6,285 nt of DNA from the NCBI GenBank assembly GCA_003694425.1, contig RFJX01000234.1, positions 1 to 6,285 on the forward strand. Direction: 5' to 3'. Source of the stretch: Gammaproteobacteria bacterium (GTDB lineage: Bacteria > Pseudomonadota > Gammaproteobacteria > J113). The position numbers were made by a program, and so were the translations under genes. The notes below the pieces were generated by a model. The model was not told where the DNA came from and made no database searches. It was given only the letters and a program-made list of their open reading frames with translations. This document shows, in pieces, positions 1 through 6,285 of the stretch (its first letter is position 1; every line of letters starts with the position of its first letter).

Positions 1-1316
<1,316 letters not shown>

Positions 1317-1362
1317 GGCGGGTCCCCGGTGCTCCGCCGGCGCGGGTGGTCCTGACCGACCA

Positions 1363-1971
1363 TCACTGCAGGGCGCCGAGTTCCCGCAGCCGGTCGCGCA
1401 CCGCCTCGGCCAGCTTCCGGTAACCGGCGGCATTGGGGTGGACCGGATCGGACTTGAGCGCCTCGTCGGCGAGGATCCGGGGCAGGGCGTCGGCCAGCAG
1501 GGGGACCCTGCTCTCCCTGGCCAGCCGGGCGTAGAAACCTGCGTCGCTGAGCAGCAGGCCCGGTCGCGGCACGGCGATGAGCAGGACCGGGACCCCGCGC
1601 CTTCTGGCCTCCCCGATCATGCGCCGCAGATTGGCCTCCGCCTCCCCGGGGTCCAGCCGGCGGAGCATGTCGTTTCCCCCCTCGCACAGCAGCAGCAGAT
1701 CGGGCCGGTGGCGGTCCAGCAGTGCCGGCAGGCGCTCCAGCCCCTCGGCCGTCGTCTCGCCGGGGATGCCGGCGTTGATCACCTTGCGTCCGGTCAGCTG
1801 CTCCAGCACGGCAGGGTAGCTCTCGCCGCCGCTCGCCCCGCTGCCGAAGGTGAGGCTGTCGCCGAAGGCCAGGATCACCCCCTCCCGGGGCAGCGGCGGC
1901 AGGCGCGGGCCCGGCTCCGCGCAGGCGATGAGGAGCAGTGGCAGGGAGAGGAGCAGGAGGCGGAGCGGCAT
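1363..1971 (-). CDS. SGNH/GDSL-family esterase lipoprotein (TesA/arylesterase-like)
   Basis: A 202-residue SGNH hydrolase, probably an envelope esterase, lysophospholipase or thioesterase; the exact substrate cannot be read from sequence. All family blocks are present: AFGDSLTFGSG with nucleophile Ser39, NAGIPG (66-71), GGND (98-101, oxyanion Asn100), and DPVHPNAAGY with Asp175 and His178. The N-terminus MPLRLLLLSLPLLLIAC is a lipoprotein signal with lipobox LIAC, lipidated Cys17. Ala follows the cysteine rather than Asp, which by the enteric Lol rule predicts the outer membrane. E. coli TesA has a similar layout but a cleaved, non-lipid signal peptide. Start choice: ATG 1971-1969 has GAGG 9 bases upstream and gives a compact signal. 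ATG 1980 and GTG 1986 are in frame; the GTG would overlap the preceding fkbM stop as GTGA but has no good ribosome site. It is the last gene of the minus-strand unit. Confidence 0.88.
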   Translation of the reverse strand: MPLRLLLLSLPLLLIACAEPGPRLPPLPREGVILAFGDSLTFGSGASGGESYPAVLEQLTGRKVINAGIPGETTAEGLERLPALLDRHRPDLLLLCEGGNDMLRRLDPGEAEANLRRMIGEARRRGVPVLLIAVPRPGLLLSDAGFYARLARESRVPLLADALPRILADEALKSDPVHPNAAGYRKLAEAVRDRLRELGALQ

Positions 1972-1982
1972 CCCCTGCATCC

Positions 1983-2723
1983 TCACGAGGGCTCGAAGAT
2001 GAAGTTGTTGATGTAGGGGCGGCTCCTGTCACCCTGGAGGCGGGCGAGCTGGTGGGCCTCCAGCGAGAAGCGATCCAGTGGAAGGCGCTCTCCCAGGCAG
2101 AGGAAACTCCCGCGGTAGCCCAGCTCCCGCACCTCCCGGAACACCTCTGCGATCGGCACCTCTAGATGGCGTTGCTCGATCTCCACCAGCAGCACCGGCC
2201 GCCAGCGCCGGAGGGTCAGGTCCGCCCCCTTGAGCACCTTCGACTCGCAGCCCTCGGCGTCGATCTTGATGAAGCCGACCTCCTCCAGGGCGAAATCATC
2301 CAGCCTCTTCAGCTCCACCATCCGGCCCCGCCCATTCTCCTCCCCGATGCGCGCGCCCTGGTCGGGACCTTCGCCACCGTGCAGAGCGGCCCGGCCCGCG
2401 TGGTCGGAGAGGGCGCACTCGTGCACCGTCACCCGGCGCGGATAGGCCCGGCGCAGAAAGCGGGCGCAGGCCGGCTGGGGTTCGAAGGCGTGGACATGGC
2501 CGGCCAGCCGCCGCAGGAAGAAGGTGTACGCCCCGAGGAAGGCGCCGACATCCACGGCGACCGATCCGGGCCGCACCAGGGATGGCAGCAGCCGGATCTC
2601 GGGCTCGCCCCGGCGCCAGTTGCGCAGGGCGATCGGGTAGCGATAGAGCAGCGGGGGCAGGTGCTCCCGGCCCAGCCGCCGCATCCCCTCCCTGAACCGG
2701 CGCTTGAGTGGTGGCCGCTCCAT
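1983..2723 (-). CDS. FkbM-family SAM-dependent methyltransferase
   Basis: A 246-residue protein with the FkbM methyltransferase fold, expected to transfer a methyl group from S-adenosylmethionine to a hydroxyl, often on a polyketide or a surface glycan sugar. The substrate here is unknown. Seen: the SAM-binding glycine motif VAVDVGAFLGAYT (55-67), an acidic strand end HAFEPQP (78-84), a second region VHECALSD (100-107), and the family signature FIKIDAEGCESKVLKGA (151-167). There is no signal peptide, so it should be cytoplasmic. The frame stays open far upstream, but that part overlaps nfi in another frame and is low-complexity shadow. ATG 2723-2721 is chosen because AGGAG lies 5 bases upstream (2733-2729) and the codon shares its A with the nfi stop (TGATG), a classic translational-coupling junction. 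GTG 2726 is a minor alternative. No glycosyltransferase or polysaccharide gene is visible beside it to suggest a pathway. Confidence 0.88.
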   Translation of the reverse strand: MERPPLKRRFREGMRRLGREHLPPLLYRYPIALRNWRRGEPEIRLLPSLVRPGSVAVDVGAFLGAYTFFLRRLAGHVHAFEPQPACARFLRRAYPRRVTVHECALSDHAGRAALHGGEGPDQGARIGEENGRGRMVELKRLDDFALEEVGFIKIDAEGCESKVLKGADLTLRRWRPVLLVEIEQRHLEVPIAEVFREVRELGYRGSFLCLGERLPLDRFSLEAHQLARLQGDRSRPYINNFIFEPS

Positions 2724-3409
2724 CACGTCTCCTGCGAGGCCAGCCGGTGGGACATGCGGGTGGTCTCCGGCAGCCGGTAGCGGGTGGTGCACTTCATCAC
2801 GTAGTCGATGGCGGTGGGCAGGCTCACCCGGTGGCCGATGGAGACATACAGCGGCTTCACCCCCACCCGGGTGCGCAGGACGGCGCCGATTACCTCCTCG
2901 CCGTCGAGGAGCGGAACCCAGGCGCCGCGCTCCTGCGGCGGCTCCTCGTGCTCGCCGATGAGGCGGGACTTGGCCACCCCGATGGAGGGCAGATCCAGCA
3001 GCAGTCCGAGGTGGCAGGCGATACCGAGGCGCCTGGGGTGGGCCAGCCCCTGACCGTCGCAGAGCAGCAGGTCGGGCACCTGGCGCAGGCGGTCCCACAC
3101 CCGGAGCACGGCCGGCACCTCGCGGAAGGAGAGCAGACCCGGGACGTAGGGGAAGCAGGTGGGGAATTCCCCGGTCACCCGGTCCACCGGCTCGAGCGAG
3201 GGGAAGTCGAGCACCGCCACCGCCACCCGGGTGGTCCGGCCGCCGTTCCGGAATCCCACGTCTACCCCGGCGACCCGGCGCACCGCGCCGAGCCGGTCCT
3301 CCCGCACCACCAGCGGCGCCAGCTCGCGCTGCAGCGCGATCGCCTCCCTCGGCGTGAGGTCCCAGGGATGGGACCGGTATCCCCTGCGCGGCTCAAGTTC
3401 CCGTTTCAT
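2723..3409 (-). CDS. nfi: Endonuclease V (deoxyinosine 3' endonuclease)
   Basis: A 228-residue DNA repair nuclease that nicks one bond 3' of deoxyinosine and other deaminated bases; length matches the family (about 220-225). It aligns from memory along its whole length with E. coli Nfi: REDRL (36-40), VAGVDVGF with metal ligand Asp50, [11 protein letters not shown] with wedge tyrosine Tyr88 and Glu97, CDGQG with Asp118, [13 protein letters not shown] (123-135), IGVAKSRL with Lys147, GHRVS with His193, and YRLPETTR (211-218). All catalytic positions known for the Thermotoga enzyme (D43, E89, D110, K139, H214) have counterparts. ATG 3409-3407 is the right start: the open frame continues upstream but into the divergent spacer and the VWA gene, with no nearby ATG or GTG and no family similarity. 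No strong ribosome site precedes it, so a very short leader is possible. It is the first gene of the minus-strand unit and shares one base with fkbM. Confidence 0.95.
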   Translation of the reverse strand: MKRELEPRRGYRSHPWDLTPREAIALQRELAPLVVREDRLGAVRRVAGVDVGFRNGGRTTRVAVAVLDFPSLEPVDRVTGEFPTCFPYVPGLLSFREVPAVLRVWDRLRQVPDLLLCDGQGLAHPRRLGIACHLGLLLDLPSIGVAKSRLIGEHEEPPQERGAWVPLLDGEEVIGAVLRTRVGVKPLYVSIGHRVSLPTAIDYVMKCTTRYRLPETTRMSHRLASQET

Positions 3410-3452
3410 CGGCCGTAATACTACAGGGAGATGGAGGAGCGGTGGTGAACAG
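3410..3452. promoter_or_regulatory. 43-bp divergent spacer, probable promoter region for nfi unit and VWA gene
   Basis: This spacer separates the start codons of two diverging gene units, so promoter elements for both should lie in it or in the flanking coding ends. The only AT-rich stretch is GTAATACT at 3415-3422. It offers a 4/6 match to a sigma-70 -10 box on the plus strand (AATACT, 3417-3422) and another on the minus strand (TAGTAT), but no matching -35 hexamer was found for either. Translation signals on the plus strand are GGAGGAG (3433-3439, 13 bases before the VWA ATG, rather far) and GGTGA (3444-3448, 4 bases before it). The promoter role is inferred from gene arrangement, not from a good consensus. 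Confidence 0.3.
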
Positions 3453-5204
3453 ATGGTGAAAAGTCCCGCGATTGCCCGCATTGCCCGGAGGGTCCTGCTG
3501 CTGGCCCTGCTCTGCGGCGGCGGCCAGGCGCCCGCCGCGGAGCCACCGCCGGCCGACCTGCGCATCCTGATCGATGTCTCCGGCAGCATGAAGAAGAACG
3601 ACCCGAAGAACCTGCGCATCCCCGCCCTGAAACTGCTCACCGATCTGATCCCGAAGGGGGCCCAGGCCGGGGTCTGGATCTTCGCCGAGGGGGTACGGCC
3701 CCTGGTGCCCTACGGGGAGGTGGATGGCAAATGGCAGCAACGGGCGCGCAAGGCCGCCGCCCGGATCCATTCCCGCGGGCTGTTCACCCATATCGAAAAG
3801 GCGCTCGATGCGGCGGCCTTCGATCGGGAAGGGAAAGGGGCGGGCGAGCGGGTCGTGCTCCTGCTGACCGATGGGGTGGTGGATGTCTCGAAGAAACCCG
3901 GGGAGAGCGAGGAGTCGAGGAGGCGGATCCTCGAGCTGCAGCTGCCCGCCCTCCAGGAGGCCGGCTTCACGGTGCACACGGTGGCCCTCTCCCGCAACGC
4001 CGACCTCGAGCTGCTGAAGCAGATCGCCCTTGCCACCGGTGGCTGGTACGAGCTGGCCGAGGATGCCGAGACCCTCAACCGGATCTTCCTGCGGATGTTC
4101 GAGCAGAGCGCCAGGGTGGATACCCTGCCGCTGAAGGACAACCGCTTTCAGGTGGACGGCAGCGTGAAGGAGATGACCCTGCTGGTGTTCCGCGCCGAGG
4201 GGAGCGAGCCGGCGGCCCTCCACACCCCGGACGGCAAGGTGCTGACGGCGAGGGATGCCGGACGGGCGCTGCGCTGGACCAGCGAGCGGGGCTATGACCT
4301 CATCACCGTCGAACAGCCGCGTCCCGGGGAGTGGTGGATCGAGGCGGAGATCGACCCCGACAACCGGGTGCTGGTGGTCACCGACCTCAAACTGCAGACC
4401 ACCGAGCCGCCCAGCCACCTGCTGGCGGGAGAGGGGCTGGAGTTCTCCCTGTGGCTGAGCGAGAAGGGGAAGCCGATCAACCGCCGCGATTTCCTCGAGC
4501 TGGTCAGGGCGAGCCTCGAGAACGTCCCGGAACAGGGCGAGGCGAACCGTCACGAACTGGATCTCGGGGAGGACAACCGCTTCTCCCTTGGGCACCCCCT
4601 GAGTCCGTCCCCGGGCCGCTACCAGCTCGTCGCCAGGGCCAGCGCCGGTACCTTCGAGCGGGAACGGAGGCTGAGCATCGAGGTCCACCCCGCGCCCGCG
4701 ACGGCGAAGGTGGAGCCGCTGGAGACGGAGCAGGGGCAGTCCTTCCGTGCCGTGGTGACCCCCGAGCAGGGGCTGCTGCAGGCAGGCAGCCTGGAGGTCA
4801 CGGGGCTGCTGTCCGCGCCCGGAGGGGAGGAGCGGCAGGTGACGTTCGCCCCGGAAGGGGAGCAGAGGGTCGCGAGGCTGGAGGGGCTGCCCCCGGGCGT
4901 GCACCGGCTGACCGTCACCCTCGCCGGAAAGACCGCCCGGGGGCGGCCATTCCGGGTGGAGCTGGAGCCCCTCTCCTTCGGCGAGGCGCCCCAGCCGCCG
5001 GAAGAACCCGCCGCGCCGCCGGAAGAGGAGCCTGAACCCGCGTCCGGGCAGCCCGCAGGGGAGACGCCCGAGCCAGTCGACTGGACACGAGCCGGGGTGC
5101 AGGCGCTCGTCGTCAACCTCCTGATCCTGGTGCCGCTGGGCGGGGGGCTCCTGTACTGGCGTCGCCGGCGCCGCGCCCAGCCCGAACCGGAGGAGAGCCC
5201 GTGA
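3453..5204 (+). CDS. Periplasmic, C-terminally membrane-anchored VWA-domain protein
   Basis: A 583-residue protein of unknown specific function. Residues 1-29 look like a Sec signal peptide (two Arg, then VLLLALL, cleavage near Ala28-Ala30). A von Willebrand factor A domain follows (about 36-215) with a complete metal-ion-dependent adhesion site: DVSGS (Asp41, Ser43, Ser45), Thr112, and LLTDG (Asp140). Residues about 223-505 look like several beta-rich segments, starting with [11 protein letters not shown]; from memory this part resembles the gammaproteobacterial TIGR03503 group, which I could not check. A Pro/Glu-rich linker (511-542) leads to one transmembrane helix (about 547-568), then five arginines and a short acidic tail. 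The topology is therefore a large periplasmic part with a tiny cytoplasmic tail. ATG 3453 is supported by GGTGA 4 bases upstream and a well-placed signal peptide; the frame is open further upstream but only antisense to nfi. The next gene overlaps its stop by 4 bases. Confidence 0.88.
   Translation: MVKSPAIARIARRVLLLALLCGGGQAPAAEPPPADLRILIDVSGSMKKNDPKNLRIPALKLLTDLIPKGAQAGVWIFAEGVRPLVPYGEVDGKWQQRARKAAARIHSRGLFTHIEKALDAAAFDREGKGAGERVVLLLTDGVVDVSKKPGESEESRRRILELQLPALQEAGFTVHTVALSRNADLELLKQIALATGGWYELAEDAETLNRIFLRMFEQSARVDTLPLKDNRFQVDGSVKEMTLLVFRAEGSEPAALHTPDGKVLTARDAGRALRWTSERGYDLITVEQPRPGEWWIEAEIDPDNRVLVVTDLKLQTTEPPSHLLAGEGLEFSLWLSEKGKPINRRDFLELVRASLENVPEQGEANRHELDLGEDNRFSLGHPLSPSPGRYQLVARASAGTFERERRLSIEVHPAPATAKVEPLETEQGQSFRAVVTPEQGLLQAGSLEVTGLLSAPGGEERQVTFAPEGEQRVARLEGLPPGVHRLTVTLAGKTARGRPFRVELEPLSFGEAPQPPEEPAAPPEEEPEPASGQPAGETPEPVDWTRAGVQALVVNLLILVPLGGGLLYWRRRRRAQPEPEESP
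4994..5026 (+). repeat. 12-bp direct repeat in the Pro/Glu linker of the VWA gene
   Basis: The 12-mer GCCGCCGGAAGA occurs at 4994-5005 and again at 5015-5026, exactly 21 bases apart and in frame. It encodes the repeated PPEE of the linker before the membrane helix. It is probably internal slippage or duplication in a disordered spacer, with no sign of a regulatory role. Confidence 0.6.
5189..5203 (+). promoter_or_regulatory. Ribosome binding site and GTGA start/stop overlap
   Basis: GGAGGAGA (5189-5196) is a strong Shine-Dalgarno sequence with AGGAG ending 5 bases before GTG 5201-5203. It lies inside the last codons of the VWA gene, and the GTG overlaps that gene's TGA (5202-5204) in the sequence GTGA. 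This fixes the start of the downstream gene and indicates translational coupling between the two. Confidence 0.8.
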
Positions 5205-6285
5205 ACCTGCAACCCTATCTTCCCACCCTCCTGATCCTGGCGGTGGAGCTGCTGGTCCTGCTGCTGGCCGCCGCCGCCTTCTTCGGCTGGCGTACCTGGA
5301 AACGGCGCCGGGGTGAACGGGCCGCGGCCGATGCCCTGGTGGAGACGGTCAGCAGGGAGGAACCTTCCCGCCGCGAGGCGCTGGTCAGGCTCTTCAGCGA
5401 GGGCTACGGCCTGGAAGGAGAAGAGCTGGAGGCCGCGGTGGAGGAGTTCCTGGATCGGGAGAAGGCCTTCTACAGATTGCTCATCGGGGTCTATCTGGGG
5501 CGCGAGCCCGGACGCCTGAAGGAGCTGCCCCAGGCCCTCGATTCCATGATCCGGCCGGCCCTCGAGCTCATGCCGGCTGGGATGGTGGAGGCCTCGGAAC
5601 TGGAGGAGATGGGACGCAACCTGGAGCAGCTGCAGCAGGAGAAGGGCGAGATGAGCAGGGAGCTGGAGCAGAGCCGGCAGGAAATGGAGGAACTCCTGCG
5701 CGAATATCAGGCGGCCTTCAACCGCAGAAAGGAGGAGGCAGCACGACAGGCGGAGCAGGAGGCTGGCGCAGAGGCTGAGGTGGAAGAGGAGAACCCCGTG
5801 GAGCAGCCGGCAGCTCCGGCGGAGACAGGGGAGCTGCTCGATGCCCTGGAAGAAGAGGAAGAGGCGGCTGAAGTGGCGCAGCCGCCCCGGGAGGAAGTGC
5901 CGGCCGATGCCGTCACTGCGCCGGAAGCGCATGCCGGGACAGAGGTGAGCGAGGAGGCAGAGGAAGCAGCGGAGGCAGCGGAGTCAGAGGAACCGTCCAC
6001 GGCCCCTGCAGGGCCCCCTCCCGAAGAGGAGCTGCCCGAGGCCGGGGAGGCGGCGGAGCCGGCTGGCAAAGAGGTCCAACCTGAAGATGGTGCGGCTGCA
6101 GAGCCATCCGGGGTAACGGAAGAGGGCGATGTCGTTGCCGTGGAAACCACCGCTGCCCAACGGGTGGTGGCCGGTACGGAGGAGCCGGAGGCGTCGCCCG
6201 GGCCGTCGGCAACGGAACAGACGGTGGCCCCGGCGGCCCAGTCGCCCGCCGAAGGCGGGGCGCAAGCGTTCGAAGAGGGTCCCGC
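5201..6285 (+). CDS. Single-pass membrane protein with coiled coil and acidic Glu/Ala/Pro-rich tail, 3'-truncated by window edge
   Basis: I do not recognise this family. From GTG 5201 the frame is open for 361 codons to the right edge with no stop. Residues about 7-29 form one transmembrane helix (PTLLILAVELLVLLLAAAAF), followed by RTWKRRRGER. With no positive charge before the helix and many after it, the positive-inside rule predicts N-terminus out and the bulk in the cytoplasm. Residues 43-130 look helical and possibly folded (LVRLFSEGYGLEGEELEAAV, then FYRLLIGVYLG). Residues about 131-195 are a Glu/Gln/Leu-rich predicted coiled coil. Residues 201-361 are low complexity and probably disordered, with 40 Glu and 4 Asp against 3 Lys/Arg by my count. 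No cysteine is present. The start is fixed by a strong ribosome site and the 4-base overlap with the VWA gene. The C-terminus, which might carry a folded domain, is not visible. Confidence 0.85.
   Translation, partial: MNLQPYLPTLLILAVELLVLLLAAAAFFGWRTWKRRRGERAAADALVETVSREEPSRREALVRLFSEGYGLEGEELEAAVEEFLDREKAFYRLLIGVYLGREPGRLKELPQALDSMIRPALELMPAGMVEASELEEMGRNLEQLQQEKGEMSRELEQSRQEMEELLREYQAAFNRRKEEAARQAEQEAGAEAEVEEENPVEQPAAPAETGELLDALEEEEEAAEVAQPPREEVPADAVTAPEAHAGTEVSEEAEEAAEAAESEEPSTAPAGPPPEEELPEAGEAAEPAGKEVQPEDGAAAEPSGVTEEGDVVAVETTAAQRVVAGTEEPEASPGPSATEQTVAPAAQSPAEGGAQAFEEGP
5966..5983 (+). repeat. Tandem 9-bp duplication in the acidic tail
   Basis: GCAGCGGAG is present twice in direct tandem (5966-5974 and 5975-5983), in frame, encoding AAEAAE (residues 256-261 of the membrane protein). 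It sits in a wider run of Glu and Ala codons at about 5950-5990. This looks like replication slippage in a low-complexity coding tract. Confidence 0.65.

Noticed and set aside
1317..1362. Possible bidirectional terminator between convergent acs and esterase genes
   Set aside because: The 46-bp gap has GC-rich partial inverted repeats (for example GGTCCTGACC) but loops are too short and no T-tract follows on either strand, so no intrinsic terminator can be called.
2724..3098. In-frame N-terminal extension of the FkbM methyltransferase
   Set aside because: The extra 125 residues overlap nfi in another frame, are Arg/Pro/Ala-rich, and would bypass the AGGAG and TGATG start at 2723.
3431..3448. 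Five-codon upstream open frame (MEERW, stop) before the VWA gene
   Set aside because: Its ATG directly abuts AGGGAG with no spacing and the GGAGGAG in it is better read as part of the ribosome-binding region; there is no evidence that it is translated.
3495..3525. Possible lipobox (ALLC) in the VWA protein signal peptide
   Set aside because: The residue before the cysteine is Leu rather than Gly, Ala or Ser, and an ordinary signal peptidase I site follows near Ala28-Ala30.
3410..3640. In-frame N-terminal extension of endonuclease V
   Set aside because: It would overlap the VWA signal peptide region on the other strand and has no similarity to the family; ATG 3409 gives the normal length.
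3393..4904. 503-codon open frame on the minus strand opposite the VWA gene
   Set aside because: It is a shadow of high-GC codon use. The plus-strand frame carries a signal peptide, full MIDAS motif and membrane helix, while this frame is Gly/Pro/Leu/Gln-rich and matches no known motif.
4619..5932. 437-codon minus-strand open frame spanning the VWA gene end and the membrane protein gene
   Set aside because: It runs antisense to two coupled genes with good ribosome sites, and is a low-complexity Leu/Ser/Gly translation expected from GC-rich antisense sequence.
5707..6265. Several Ser/Ala- or Pro-rich minus-strand open frames near the right edge
   Set aside because: They are complements of Glu/Ala/Pro codons in the acidic tail; the plus-strand frame continues open from a strong start at 5201.

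Overview
The window is about 6.3 kb of very GC-rich bacterial DNA in which nearly every base is coding. High GC, gammaproteobacterial-type Acs and endonuclease V (Nfi), and a Gram-negative outer-membrane-type lipoprotein signal suggest a high-GC gammaproteobacterium, perhaps of the Chromatiales/Ectothiorhodospiraceae type. The taxonomic placement is inference from remembered protein similarity, not a search result.

Layout: (1) positions 1-1316, plus strand: the C-terminal two thirds of acetyl-CoA synthetase (acs), entering from the left edge. (2) positions 1363-3409, minus strand: a compact three-gene unit read leftward, in the order endonuclease V (nfi), FkbM-type SAM methyltransferase, SGNH/GDSL esterase lipoprotein. 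nfi and fkbM overlap by one base (TGATG). The fkbM/esterase junction is 11 bp apart or overlaps by 4 bp, depending on the esterase start. (3) a 43-bp divergent spacer, 3410-3452. (4) positions 3453 to the right edge, plus strand: a membrane-anchored periplasmic von Willebrand factor A (VWA) protein, overlapped by 4 bp (GTGA) by a gene for a single-pass membrane protein with a coiled coil and a long acidic Glu/Ala/Pro-rich tail. That last gene is still open at the window edge.

How the genes fit together: acs is ordinary acetate-activation metabolism and ends convergently with the minus-strand unit. nfi, fkbM and the esterase are probably co-transcribed, though their functions (repair of deaminated purines, small-molecule or glycan O-methylation, envelope ester hydrolysis) do not form an obvious pathway. 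The VWA protein and its partner are the least explained part. Predicted topologies put a metal-dependent adhesion-type domain in the periplasm and a coiled-coil/acidic region in the cytoplasm, and tight translational coupling suggests a joint envelope complex of unknown role. No RNA genes, CRISPR arrays, insertion sequences or convincing intrinsic terminators were seen.
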